A DNA stretch of 64,000 nucleotides from Jejuia sp043557195 (GTDB lineage Bacteria; Bacteroidota; Bacteroidia; Flavobacteriales; Flavobacteriaceae), in NCBI GenBank assembly GCA_043557195.1, contig CP121314.1:1674001-1738000 (forward strand). The letters are read 5' to 3'. How positions within the stretch are numbered: the stretch's first letter is position 1; each line of letters begins with the position of its first letter. The position numbers were made by a program, and so were the translations under genes. Shown here in pieces: positions 1 to 7,682 of this stretch. Under the pieces are notes generated by a model. That model saw only the letters and a list, made by a program, of their open reading frames with translations, ran no database searches and was not told the origin of the DNA.

Positions 1-91
1 GAATTACACCAATGTAGACAAAGTTCGCTTTACAGGAGTTATGGGAGAACAGCGTGTTGGTGAATTATTGCCATTTGATTATGGTTTATAA
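1..91 (+). CDS. C-terminal end of an unidentified protein (partial)
   Basis: The frame beginning at base 2 is open from the window edge and stops with TAA at 89-91. It encodes about 29 residues ending in LLPFDYGL. The gene converges on the arsenate-reductase-like gene that ends at 135. Too little is present to name a family, so no function is assigned. Confidence 0.55.
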   Translation, partial: NYTNVDKVRFTGVMGEQRVGELLPFDYGL

Positions 92-134
92 TATTATTGC
101 TTTTAGGGAAACTGATAAAGTACTTAAGTACATC

Positions 135-764
135 CTATAATTGAGAAAATACAAACTTCATCTCAGTAGCAATCTGTAAACTGCGTTCTAAATACGTTTC
201 TGTTTGCTGTGGTGTCCCATCCGATTTTTTAGGATCTTCATAAGTAATGGCAATACGCTTATCACAACCCAAAACCATAGGGCAAGCCTCATCTGCAGAT
301 GAACATGTCATGATTGCTGCAAAGTTTGATGACGGATTAAAATCGGAACTAAATTCTTTTGAAAACGCAATTACTCCAGATTCGTTTTCAGAAAACTTAA
401 TATTATAAACAGGATTTTCTCCTTGTGATAACTTTTGAATTTTAAATCCTTGATTAGTTAATGTTTCACCAACTTTAGGAAACATAGCTGTAGCTTCGGT
501 ACCACCAGAGTAACAGGACACATTTTTGATACCAAAGTACGATGCCATAGTTTGCGCCCAAACTTGCGACAAGTGACTTCTTCGCGAGTTATGAGTACAT
601 ATAAAATTCAATCGGATAGGCGCGTCTAATTCAATTTTACCTTTCAAATAGTCTATTAATGGTTGAAGCGTTTTTTCTCTTTCAAAAGAAACTTTAGTTG
701 TGTCCAAGCCATCTATAACTTTGTAAATACTTTCCAATACCATCTTATCTTTTACTTGTTTCAT
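135..764 (-). CDS. Low-molecular-weight phosphatase/arsenate reductase-like protein
   Basis: About 209 residues when started at ATG 764. A TTG at 776 would extend the frame, but it overlaps the stop of the upstream gene at 767, and ATG 764 leaves a neat 2-bp gap. The LMW protein-tyrosine-phosphatase P-loop C-x5-R reads CTHNSRR (Cys56 to Arg62), followed by SHLSQVWAQ. The family includes thioredoxin-coupled ArsC enzymes that reduce arsenate to arsenite. An N-terminal extension of about 50 residues precedes the fold. It is the last gene of an operon with arsR and DUF6428. Arsenate reduction is inferred from context, since a phosphatase role has the same motif. No arsenite efflux gene follows in the window. 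Confidence 0.85.
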   Translation of the reverse strand: MKQVKDKMVLESIYKVIDGLDTTKVSFEREKTLQPLIDYLKGKIELDAPIRLNFICTHNSRRSHLSQVWAQTMASYFGIKNVSCYSGGTEATAMFPKVGETLTNQGFKIQKLSQGENPVYNIKFSENESGVIAFSKEFSSDFNPSSNFAAIMTCSSADEACPMVLGCDKRIAITYEDPKKSDGTPQQTETYLERSLQIATEMKFVFSQL

Positions 765-766
765 AT

Positions 767-1261
767 TTAACAACAACCACTATTTGGTGAACAACATGGT
801 TCCTTAGCCGTCAATGTCTCTATTACTTCACTTACACCACAAGCTTCTTTAGCTTTACAGTCCGTTTTTTGAACGGCTAATTTAAATATTAAGTTATTAT
901 TCTGTATTTCGAAATCGTTAACAAATAACTGTGCTGTATGGAAAATATCATTACTATATTCAATCTTTAGTTCAGCATCTGTAACATAAGGCTTCATTTT
1001 ACCGACTTTTTTCAAAATACCTAATGCTTTTAAGACTGACATGTACTCTGTTTTCTCATGTTCTTTCGGACTTTCCCATAACTGGATAATAGTTTCCTTC
1101 CAGCTATCAGTACCGGCACCACAATCTACTGAGTCTATTGTTATATGTTTTACTTCAGTAATGTGATAATTTGCCCCTACAAATGCACCCTCTGCATATT
1201 CAAAAAGCAACGTTTTATCTTTATTCGATTCTAAAATGGAAAATAATTCTTGAGTTTTCAT
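767..1261 (-). CDS. DUF6428 family protein, ars operon partner
   Basis: 164 residues with no signal peptide or membrane segment. The body resembles the DUF6428 family found beside arsR and arsC in Bacteroidetes. Cysteine enrichment is marked at the end: a Cys-Lys-Ala-Lys-Glu-Ala-Cys stretch near residue 135-141 and a final CCSPNSGCC. These thiols could bind arsenite or another soft metal, but that is inference. It lies between arsR (55 bp upstream) and the LMW phosphatase gene (2 bp downstream), so it is surely cotranscribed with them. No enzymatic function is known to me. Confidence 0.75.
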   Translation of the reverse strand: MKTQELFSILESNKDKTLLFEYAEGAFVGANYHITEVKHITIDSVDCGAGTDSWKETIIQLWESPKEHEKTEYMSVLKALGILKKVGKMKPYVTDAELKIEYSNDIFHTAQLFVNDFEIQNNNLIFKLAVQKTDCKAKEACGVSEVIETLTAKEPCCSPNSGCC

Positions 1262-1316
1262 TTTTCTAAATTTTATAAGTTAGAGTAGTCCACTAAACAC
1301 CATTATTTCTTAGGAT

Positions 1317-1640
1317 TTAGCAACAGTTTGACTTTGTTTTATTAAAAAAGCTATTCAATTGCGTTTGAAATTCTTGGAAACGTTCCACATTCAAACAATA
1401 GCAAATACTTTTACCTTCAAAGCTTCCCTTTAGCAAACCAGCATCATTTATCACCTTTAAATGTTGGGAAATTGTAGGTTGAGATAAGCCGATTGCATCT
1501 ACAATATCATTGCAAATACAAGATTCTTGTCTACTTATATATTGCAAGATAGATAGACGTGCAGGATGCGCAAACACCTTTGCCATTGCAGCCATATTAT
1601 TGATAGCTTCAGAATAAATATCTAGTTTTGACGCTCCCAT
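1317..1640 (-). CDS. arsR: ArsR-family metalloregulatory repressor
   Basis: 107 residues with one winged helix. The recognition helix reads GLSQPTISQHLK (residues 51-62), and a CxC pair (Cys41, Cys43) sits in the preceding helix, where the classical ArsR As(III) thiols lie. The C-terminus adds a further Cys-Cys. In this family arsenite binding releases the protein from DNA. It is the first gene of the operon and has a perfect palindrome overlapping its own promoter 36 bp upstream, so autoregulation is very likely. Inducer identity (As or Sb) is inferred from the CxC motif and neighbours. Confidence 0.92.
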   Translation of the reverse strand: MGASKLDIYSEAINNMAAMAKVFAHPARLSILQYISRQESCICNDIVDAIGLSQPTISQHLKVINDAGLLKGSFEGKSICYCLNVERFQEFQTQLNSFFNKTKSNCC

Positions 1641-1657
1641 GGATTTTAATTCTATAA

Positions 1658-1687
1658 CAAATATAGTAATAAAATGTAATATTGCAA
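1658..1687 (-). promoter_or_regulatory. Promoter of the arsR operon
   Basis: Read on the minus strand, TTG (1685-1687), a 19-nt spacer and TATATTTG (1658-1665) match the Bacteroidetes sigma consensus TTG-N19-TAnnTTTG exactly. The -7 box ends 17 bp before the arsR start codon. Confidence 0.8.
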
Positions 1688-1693
1688 TATTAC
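1676..1693. promoter_or_regulatory. ArsR operator, 18-bp perfect palindrome
   Basis: GTAATATTGCAATATTAC is its own reverse complement. It covers the -33 TTG of the arsR promoter, so a bound repressor would block polymerase. The position directly upstream of arsR makes it the expected ArsR site. Confidence 0.8.
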
Positions 1694-1710
1694 GATGATA
1701 AATAAATTTA

Positions 1711-1742
1711 AAAAACCCAAAGAATAATATTCCCTTGGGTTT
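1711..1742 (-). terminator. Terminator after the TM2 protein gene
   Basis: The arms AAACCCAA (1713-1720) and TTGGGTTT (1735-1742) pair, with an inner GAATA/TATTC extension, and a T-rich run follows on the minus strand. It lies 10 bp past the stop at 1752, between that gene and arsR. Confidence 0.7.
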
Positions 1743-1751
1743 AATACGCTT

Positions 1752-2195
1752 TTAAAACCAAGGTTTTTTTCCTACTTGGTATGTATTATAAAACTCTTCA
1801 TCTGATTTTGTTAAATACATTATACCTTCAACCAAACCTACGATAGATACTATCATTGTTGGAATTCCACATAAAAACCAACCAACAATACCTACAACAG
1901 CCATTATAGCTCCTTCCTTATTATAGCCAAGTATAAACTTATGAACTCCTAACCACCCTAACAGGATACCTAAAATACCCGCTAAAATTTTCTTATTGTC
2001 TTGAGAGTTGAAAGTTTCCTTTGCACTTTCAGCAAACTCAGAAGCTGTTTCTTTAGCTTCACTTGCAAATTCCTTTGCTTTTTCTTTAGCTTCCCCAGCC
2101 ATTTCCCCTGCTTTATCTGCTGCTGCTTTAGCACCATCCTTAGCATCATCTAGCATATCGTTTAAATCGTCACCTAAATTTTTTTCGTCTGACAT
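1752..2195 (-). CDS. TM2 domain protein with an Ala/Glu/Lys-rich N-terminal repeat region
   Basis: 147 residues. Residues 1 to about 65 are highly charged and alanine-rich, with repeated AKE/ASE-type units such as KAKEFASEAKETASEF; this looks like a long amphipathic helix (apolipoprotein/LEA-like). Residues ~68-130 form a TM2 domain: two hydrophobic segments joined by a short loop, with the family signature GVHKFILGYNKEG. TM2 proteins are small membrane proteins of poorly known function. It has its own terminator and appears monocistronic. The helix could contact membrane or protein partners, which is inference. Confidence 0.8.
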   Translation of the reverse strand: MSDEKNLGDDLNDMLDDAKDGAKAAADKAGEMAGEAKEKAKEFASEAKETASEFAESAKETFNSQDNKKILAGILGILLGWLGVHKFILGYNKEGAIMAVVGIVGWFLCGIPTMIVSIVGLVEGIMYLTKSDEEFYNTYQVGKKPWF

Positions 2196-2292
2196 TGTTT
2201 TTAATTTTTTTGATTAGCATTTAAAAGTAATAAAAAATATAATTACTACTAACTATATGTGTTTCAAACTTTAAAATCGTTACAATATTAAT

Positions 2293-3057
2293 TTATCGGA
2301 ATAACATCAGTATGCCACCTATTGCTGTAACTATAATCACAAAGATTCTATAATTCACGTTCGAAATTTTCTTAACCAAAGCTGCCCCTATAAAAAAACC
2401 AACAACTATTGCTGGCACTAATACTAAATTTAAAACAAGACTTTCTTTAGTTACAGTTTTCCAAACAAAAAAATGAAAGGGTAACTTAAATACGTTTATA
2501 ATAAAAAACAGCCACGCTGCGGTACCAATAAATTCATTCTTTGGTAAACGCATCGCCAAAAAATAGATATTGGAAATTGGTCCAGCCAAATTTCCTATCA
2601 TCGTAGAAAAACCGGCTAAAAACCCAGCAGAATTTGAGAAAATCTTATTCTGTGGGATGGTGCTCGTCTTACGTTTTTCAAAGAACCACATAATGCCAAT
2701 GGACCCAATTATTATAATAGCCATAAGACGTTTAAAAACTACCTCAGAAATAACATCACCTACCCAAACACCAACCAAAACACCAACAACCATTGATGGC
2801 ATGAGCTTTTTAATAAATTTCCATTGTGTATGCCTGTTGTAATAGGTTACTGCAATAATATCTGCCGAAATAAGCATGGGCAGCAAAATGCCAGTAGATG
2901 ATTTTTCGCCAAAAACAAAAGCAAGTAAAATTACCACGATAATACCTATACCCTTTATCCCAGATTTTGAAAACCCTAAAATAAAGCCTACTAATACAAC
3001 AGCAGCCCATTGAAAAGTCGATAAATTAAATGTTTGTAGTGTTTCGGTTATTCCCAA
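2293..3057 (-). CDS. TauE/SafE-family sulfite exporter-like permease
   Basis: 254 residues, strongly hydrophobic throughout, with about eight membrane segments in two similar halves. A Gly-rich first helix (VGFILGFSKSGIKGIG) and a second-half counterpart near GFLAGFSTMIGNLAGP are typical of TauE/SafE (DUF81) permeases. Family members export sulfite, sulfoacetate or other organic anions; the substrate here cannot be read from the sequence. It lies 6 bp from the VOC gene upstream and is probably cotranscribed with it. Confidence 0.82.
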   Translation of the reverse strand: MGITETLQTFNLSTFQWAAVVLVGFILGFSKSGIKGIGIIVVILLAFVFGEKSSTGILLPMLISADIIAVTYYNRHTQWKFIKKLMPSMVVGVLVGVWVGDVISEVVFKRLMAIIIIGSIGIMWFFEKRKTSTIPQNKIFSNSAGFLAGFSTMIGNLAGPISNIYFLAMRLPKNEFIGTAAWLFFIINVFKLPFHFFVWKTVTKESLVLNLVLVPAIVVGFFIGAALVKKISNVNYRIFVIIVTAIGGILMLFR

Positions 3058-3063
3058 AAAGGT

Positions 3064-3456
3064 CTATTTAAAAGCTGCATCAATCGGTTCCCAAAGTTCA
3101 ATTTTATTGCCATCGTTGTCCAAAATCCATCCAAATTTTCCATAACTATATTCTTCCATTTCACCTACAATAGTAACACCTTCTTCTTTTAAAACCGCTA
3201 ACAATTCTTTTAAATTTTCAACGCGGTAATTAAACATAAAATCCTTTTTAGAGGGTTCGTAATATTTGGTATCTTCTGGAAAAGGACTCCATTGCGTAGA
3301 GCATTCGTTTCCTTCTTTATCTTTCCACCAAAAGGTACAACCGTAATCATCGGTATTAAACCCTAAGTGTTTTTTATACCAATCTTTTGATGCCTTTGGG
3401 TCTTTCGTTTTAAAAAACAATCCACCTATACCTGTTACTCTATTTTTCATTTCCAA
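3064..3456 (-). CDS. VOC (glyoxalase/bleomycin resistance) family protein
   Basis: 130 residues with the paired beta-alpha-beta-beta-beta layout of the vicinal oxygen chelate superfamily: an N-terminal FFKTKDPKASKDWYKKHLGF module and a C-terminal module ending IELWEP. The final Glu in IELWEP occupies the usual metal-ligand position. Members act as lyases, dioxygenases or antibiotic-binding proteins, and the substrate here is unknown. It sits 6 bp before the TauE-like gene. A family A repeat separates it from the DUF1801 gene upstream. Confidence 0.8.
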   Translation of the reverse strand: MEMKNRVTGIGGLFFKTKDPKASKDWYKKHLGFNTDDYGCTFWWKDKEGNECSTQWSPFPEDTKYYEPSKKDFMFNYRVENLKELLAVLKEEGVTIVGEMEEYSYGKFGWILDNDGNKIELWEPIDAAFK

Positions 3457-3484
3457 AATATACTTTTATAATTAATTTTAGTTT

Positions 3485-3604
3485 GGGCGTTACCCTCCAT
3501 GTTCAAAACGAAAGTTACCTGACGCATCCGTCTTCGGGTCGGGCTTTCACTGCTCAATCCCTCCTTCGTCGGGGATTTCAAACATGCAGTTCAATCCCTA
3601 ACGC
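3485..3604 (-). repeat. Dispersed intergenic element family A, copy 1
   Basis: On the + strand it begins GGGCGTTACC and ends AATCCCTAACGC, with GGTCGGGCTTTC inside. The ends are inverted (GGGCGTTA/TAACGC), so the unit can fold. Read on the minus strand it begins 23 bp after the stop codon of the DUF1801 gene. Confidence 0.8.
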
Positions 3605-3627
3605 GATTTGCGCAATTACAACAAACT

Positions 3628-4086
3628 CTAGGTCTTTTTTATGGCTTTTTCGTAAATTTCAATCCACGCTTCGCAAGTCATTTTGCGTGTTAATTCACCA
3701 ATCAATTCAAACGGAATATCGTCCAACTTTTTAAATCGAATACAACTTTTTCCCATATCTAACTTGCGCTTGCTGTGTTTAGGATACTCACTAACAAACC
3801 AATCGTGTAATTCTTGTTTTGCATAAATACCGCTATGGTAAAGATTTACAGAATTCTTTTGCGATGCAAAACTCATAAAAGGTAGAGGTGTTTTCGGGTC
3901 GCAATGATACCCATCTGGATATACTGAATGTGGCACATAATATCCTATCATTTTATAAATCATACCCTCTTCAAATCCCTTTGGTAAGTTATCCTTAATA
4001 ACTTTCCTAAGTATTTTAAGAGTGTCTTGACGTTCCTCGGGAACCCGACTAATATAATCCTCTGGCGATGTAGCTTCGTATTGCAT
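3628..4086 (-). CDS. DUF1801 (YdhG-like) domain protein
   Basis: 152 residues without signal or membrane segments. The order EATSPEDYISRVPEER, then KMIGYYVP and PLPFMSFASQKNSVNLY fits the DUF1801 fold, a small alpha-beta domain seen in many soluble proteins of unknown function. It is 7 bp downstream of the DUF4199 gene and probably in the same transcript. A family A element follows its stop. Function unknown. Confidence 0.75.
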   Translation of the reverse strand: MQYEATSPEDYISRVPEERQDTLKILRKVIKDNLPKGFEEGMIYKMIGYYVPHSVYPDGYHCDPKTPLPFMSFASQKNSVNLYHSGIYAKQELHDWFVSEYPKHSKRKLDMGKSCIRFKKLDDIPFELIGELTRKMTCEAWIEIYEKAIKKT

Positions 4087-4093
4087 AGTTCAA

Positions 4094-4552
4094 TTATTTA
4101 CGTTGCAAAATTAATCCTGAAATTAAAGATATGATAAATCCGATTACAGTTACTAAAGCAAGCATAAATAATGCGCCCATTGTACTCGTCATTTCTATCA
4201 CCTCATCGCCTCTACCTTCTTCAATTAACATTTGTGTGTAGTCTTCAAAAAAATCTGGGTTTATATATTGCGTATAAATGTAATCTGCTATGCCTATACC
4301 AATACCAACCAATACAGAAATTAAAACACCTATTGATATTGCTTTCCCCAGAGATACAGTACCATTATTAACCTTATCTCTATAATGTTTAATCCCAAAA
4401 TAAATAAACGAAAGTGACACAAAAATTGATACATATCCTAAGATTTCTAATGTACCGAAATCTAAATTCTTTCCTAATGCTAAATGGATGACAAAAATTA
4501 AGAAGCCAGCAATAGCACCGTAACCGCCATATTTAAAAATTGTTTGTTTCAT
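4094..4552 (-). CDS. DUF4199 family membrane protein
   Basis: 152 residues with four predicted membrane helices: about 8-27, 35-55, 68-92 and 125-148. The segment between the third and fourth helices is acidic (NPDFFEDYTQMLIEEGRGDE). This is the pattern of DUF4199, a Bacteroidetes membrane family. A second member lies at 51365-51811. Function unknown. Confidence 0.72.
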   Translation of the reverse strand: MKQTIFKYGGYGAIAGFLIFVIHLALGKNLDFGTLEILGYVSIFVSLSFIYFGIKHYRDKVNNGTVSLGKAISIGVLISVLVGIGIGIADYIYTQYINPDFFEDYTQMLIEEGRGDEVIEMTSTMGALFMLALVTVIGFIISLISGLILQRK

Positions 4553-4574
4553 AATTGAGAAAATATTACTGTTA

Positions 4575-4946
4575 TTATACGTGTTGATCTATTAAAATGG
4601 TATTACCATCGGGATCATAAAAGACGATGCTTGCAGGACCAGACGTTGTTTCGTCTGCTTCCCGTTCTAGCTTTATGCTTTCACCTTTTAAATGCTTCTG
4701 AATATCCCTTACATCGTCATAATTTTCCAGCGGGTTTGCGCTTTCATCCCAACCTGGATTAAAAGTCAAAATATTTTGCTCAAACATACCTTGAAATAAA
4801 CCTACTAAAGCGTTACCATTTTTCATGATGAGATAATTACGTTCAATATCTCCAGCAAAAACACTAAAGCCTAAAGTTTCATAAAACGCTTTGGATTTGT
4901 GGATATCCTTCACACTTAAACTAATAGAAAATGCACCTAATTTCAT
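4575..4946 (-). CDS. VOC family protein
   Basis: 123 residues. The N-terminal half reads SISLSVKDIHKSKAFYETLGF and the C-terminal half ends FYDPDGNTILIDQHV, the two modules of a VOC protein. It is distinct from the other VOC gene at 3064-3456. It probably heads the run of small genes down to 3628 (gaps of 22 and 7 bp). The substrate is unknown. Confidence 0.8.
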   Translation of the reverse strand: MKLGAFSISLSVKDIHKSKAFYETLGFSVFAGDIERNYLIMKNGNALVGLFQGMFEQNILTFNPGWDESANPLENYDDVRDIQKHLKGESIKLEREADETTSGPASIVFYDPDGNTILIDQHV

Positions 4947-5054
4947 ACTATTCGATTTTAATTAATGATTTGAAACAAAACTAGGAATGAAGGCAGAAAT
5001 AGAGGTCATACTAAAGTACCAAACTGCTAGTACTTTTGTTTAAATGTATGAATT

Positions 5055-5465
5055 TTAAATGATTTGATACGTTTTTGCAATTTGAAGTGCTTGTGTTCTA
5101 CGTTTGGCATTTAGTTTTACCAAAAGGTTTGATACATGCGTTTTTATAGTGCTTTCAGATAGAAATAATTTGTCGGCTATTTCTTTGTTAGACAATCCTT
5201 CTGAAATAGCTTGAAGCACTTCATATTCTCGTTCTGTAATCTCTAAATCTTTTATTTTTTGATGATTGATGTCTTTGGGGACTTCCTGTTGTTTATGCAG
5301 GCTTTTTTTATTGATATATATACCAACAATTAAAAACACCACCGCAATTACAGCCACTGCGACTTCGGTTTTTAAATTACCTGAATGGATGGAATATGTA
5401 CTTAATTGAAATAAAAGTACCAATGCCAATATTAAACCAGAAAAAACAAGAATGGTTTTTTTCAT
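5055..5465 (-). CDS. Membrane-anchored LuxR-type DNA-binding regulator
   Basis: 136 residues. Two hydrophobic helices (about 4-26 and 35-52) are followed by a short basic linker and a complete LuxR/GerE HTH (about 72-133): LTEREYEVLQ-like TEREYEVL, SNKEIADKLFLSESTIKTHV, and a closing QALQIAKTY. There is no receiver or other sensory domain. The layout suggests a membrane-tethered transcription factor, a form seen in Bacteroidetes, but targets cannot be deduced. It is 9 bp downstream of the dehydrogenase gene and likely cotranscribed with it. Confidence 0.82.
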   Translation of the reverse strand: MKKTILVFSGLILALVLLFQLSTYSIHSGNLKTEVAVAVIAVVFLIVGIYINKKSLHKQQEVPKDINHQKIKDLEITEREYEVLQAISEGLSNKEIADKLFLSESTIKTHVSNLLVKLNAKRRTQALQIAKTYQII

Positions 5466-5474
5466 GGATTAAAA

Positions 5475-6410
5475 TTAGGAAAATTTAGCTTTAATCTTAT
5501 CTACAATAGTTTGTGCTAACTTTTCTTTGCTCTCAACTGTCCAACCTGCAACGTGCGGAGACAGCAATACATTTTTAGCTTGAATTAAAAATAGGAAAGC
5601 TTCTGGCATATCTGAAGAGAATAAACTTTCAAAAGATTTCTTTTCGTATTCTAAAACATCAAGTCCAGCCCCATGTATTTTTCCAGATTTTAGGGCTGAA
5701 ACTAGATCTGCGGTAACTACACTTTTTCCTCTAGCGGTATTCAATAACCAAAATGATTTTTTAAACTGATTGATAAAATCAGAATTTATCATATTTAGCG
5801 TTAAAGGTGTTTGTGGCGTATGTAAACTTACCACATCTACTTTTTCTTGAAATTCTTTAAGCGAAACTTGTCTAGCATTGTCATCGCCTACATTAGGTTT
5901 AATATCGTAGCATAATACTTCAACATCAAAACCACGTAACTTTTTTGCAAAAGCTTTTCCCATGTTGCCATACCCAATTAACCCAACCGTTCTTCCATCA
6001 AGCTCAATACCACGATTATCCTCTCTTAGCCATTTACCTTGTCTTACTTCTCTATCTGCTTTGTTAAGCTTATTAAAAAGTGATAATAACATTCCCAAAG
6101 TATGCTCTCCAACGGCATTTCGGTTGCCTTCTGGTGCTGAAATAAGATATACGCCTTTTTGTTCGGCATAATCACAATCTATATTCTCCAATCCTGCGCC
6201 CACACGACCAATAAATTTTAGGTGAGTTGCAGCATCTAAGAATTGGGTATCGATAGTAAATCTGCTTCGAATGATGATACCATCGTAATTGCCAATTTTA
6301 GCTTCAACTTCATCTTTTGAAGATGAATAGTCTTCGTGATTGGTAAAACCTAAATCGTTAAGCTGATTTAGTAATAGTTCGTGATTGGTATCTAAGTGGA
6401 GTATTTTCAT
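5475..6410 (-). CDS. D-isomer specific 2-hydroxyacid dehydrogenase
   Basis: 311 residues. The NAD-binding Rossmann motif GYGNMG lies at 146-151, and the catalytic series is Arg227 (NTARGK), a Glu at 254 or 256 and His286 (SPHVAGW). The family includes 3-phosphoglycerate dehydrogenase, glyoxylate/hydroxypyruvate reductase and D-lactate dehydrogenase. The length fits a simple 2-hydroxyacid dehydrogenase without the ACT domain of full SerA. The substrate is not decided by the sequence or neighbours. Confidence 0.88.
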   Translation of the reverse strand: MKILHLDTNHELLLNQLNDLGFTNHEDYSSSKDEVEAKIGNYDGIIIRSRFTIDTQFLDAATHLKFIGRVGAGLENIDCDYAEQKGVYLISAPEGNRNAVGEHTLGMLLSLFNKLNKADREVRQGKWLREDNRGIELDGRTVGLIGYGNMGKAFAKKLRGFDVEVLCYDIKPNVGDDNARQVSLKEFQEKVDVVSLHTPQTPLTLNMINSDFINQFKKSFWLLNTARGKSVVTADLVSALKSGKIHGAGLDVLEYEKKSFESLFSSDMPEAFLFLIQAKNVLLSPHVAGWTVESKEKLAQTIVDKIKAKFS

Positions 6411-6433
6411 TCAATTTTGAATATGATGTTTTA

Positions 6434-6463
6434 AAGATTCTTCGCTTGGGCTCAGAATGACAA
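6434..6463. repeat. Short intergenic repeat family B, copy 1 (degenerate)
   Basis: Between the dehydrogenase and the cupin gene lies a GATTCTTCG ... CAGAATGAC unit, resembling the GTCATTCC-nnn-GGGAATCT elements found elsewhere in this window. It is too diverged to fold well. Confidence 0.4.
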
Positions 6464-6471
6464 GAGAAATT

Positions 6472-6837
6472 TTAAATTTTTGGATAATGTGTTTGCGTCA
6501 TGTCGTGTTCTACATTTCCTGTATGTGCTATATTTAATTTTTCAAACAACAACACATGTACTTCTTCGTCGTTTTTTGTACAAGGGTTATGTTCTACACC
6601 TTTTGGTACAACAATAATTTCTCCTTCGTTAACTACCTCGGTTCGGTCTCTAAACTGCATGTATAAAGTGCCTTTAACCACTTGAAACAACTCGTCTTCA
6701 TCGTCATGACTGTGCCATACAAACTCGCCTTTTAGTTTTGCTAAAATTACCTGCATATTATCTACAGTTGCAATTTGATGTGGATGCCAGTTTTTACTGA
6801 ACTTAGATAGTTTTTTCTTGATGTTTATCGTTTTCAT
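6472..6837 (-). CDS. Cupin domain protein
   Basis: 121 residues. Cupin motif 1 reads WHSHDDEDELFQVVKG (His42, His44, Glu48) and motif 2 reads VPKGVEHNP (His83); together these form a complete 2His-Glu-His metal site. The fold is a single small beta-barrel. Members range from isomerases to dioxygenases and storage or regulatory proteins, and the role here is unknown. It ends with a His/Thr-rich tail. Confidence 0.82.
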   Translation of the reverse strand: MKTINIKKKLSKFSKNWHPHQIATVDNMQVILAKLKGEFVWHSHDDEDELFQVVKGTLYMQFRDRTEVVNEGEIIVVPKGVEHNPCTKNDEEVHVLLFEKLNIAHTGNVEHDMTQTHYPKI

Positions 6838-7012
6838 ACCGTAAAATTACGAAGATTTGGTGTGTTGATACTAGTTAAACCATAAAAATGAAAACGCCAC
6901 TAGTTTTATATTGTAATACCTTATTGTTATTTGACTTTGTGAGAAAAAAACGATAAATTCGTTTAACGTTGGATATATACAATTTATCTCCATAAGACCA
7001 TTATCATCTATC

Positions 7013-7435
7013 ATGAAAAAAAATTTAGTACTTGTTCTTATACTAGTCTCTGCATTCTCGTTTGCTCAAAAGGCTTCTTTAGGACAATACTATAGTTTCT
7101 GCGAGAAAGTGGCGGACTTTTCTGAAAAAGACGAGGGAATATTAGAAATATATAAAAACGAAAATAAATGGGTTATCAAGGCTAATGTAATGGACAATTG
7201 CCTCGTGCGATTATATCCGGACCACAAAATAGTTTCCGACACTTTAAAAATAGAATTCTTGGAAATTACGGAATATAAAATCGAGCTTGAAAATGGAGAT
7301 AGTTTTGCTGAAGTATTACCTGCTTATGATTGTTTGTGCCTTTATGAGGTAAGGATGGATTTTAATCTTGAAGAAATAAATCATCTGATTATCAATAATA
7401 GTTTGATAAAGAAAAACGCCTTTGTGGAAAAATAA
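7013..7435 (+). CDS. Secreted hypothetical protein
   Basis: 140 residues with a clear Sec signal peptide (MKKNLVLVLILVSAFSFAQ, cleavage after about residue 19). The mature part is acidic, beta-rich and has four Cys residues (one near the N-terminus, one in MDNCLVR, two in YDCLCLYE), possibly disulfide-forming in the periplasm. It stands alone between convergent neighbours, and I do not recognise the family. Confidence 0.6.
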   Translation: MKKNLVLVLILVSAFSFAQKASLGQYYSFCEKVADFSEKDEGILEIYKNENKWVIKANVMDNCLVRLYPDHKIVSDTLKIEFLEITEYKIELENGDSFAEVLPAYDCLCLYEVRMDFNLEEINHLIINNSLIKKNAFVEK

Positions 7436-7587
7436 CAGACGTTAACAATACCTATAATTAATAATGACTTCGGTCTTTACTCCAAGATCTGTATATATTT
7501 ATTAAGTCGCAAAATCTTTGGGATTTTGCTTTCGAACAAAAAAAAGAAAATACTATTTATTAAACTATTAGCTAGCAAACAAGCCTC

Positions 7588-7677
7588 GCGTTAGGGATTG
7601 AACGGCATGTTTGAAATCCCCGACGAAGGAGGGATTGAGTAGTGAAAGCCCGACCCGACCTTAGGAGGGTAACGCCC
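7588..7677 (+). repeat. Dispersed intergenic element family A, copy 2
   Basis: This is the only copy in the + orientation: it begins GCGTTAGGGATTG and ends GGTAACGCCC. It lies ~150 bp past the secreted hypothetical gene and directly before the mgtE stop on the other strand. It shares the GAAATCCCCGACGAAGGAGG core with copy 1. Confidence 0.8.
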
Positions 7678-7682
7678 AAATA

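Noticed and set aside
3483..3734. 83-residue + strand ORF over the family A repeat
   Set aside because: It runs through the repeat and into the antisense of the DUF1801 gene; similar antisense frames appear over other repeat copies.
6838..7012. Small RNA or hairpin region between the cupin and the secreted protein gene
   Set aside because: The repeated ACTAGT and short AAAAC/GTTTT arms are too weak to support a terminator or RNA gene.
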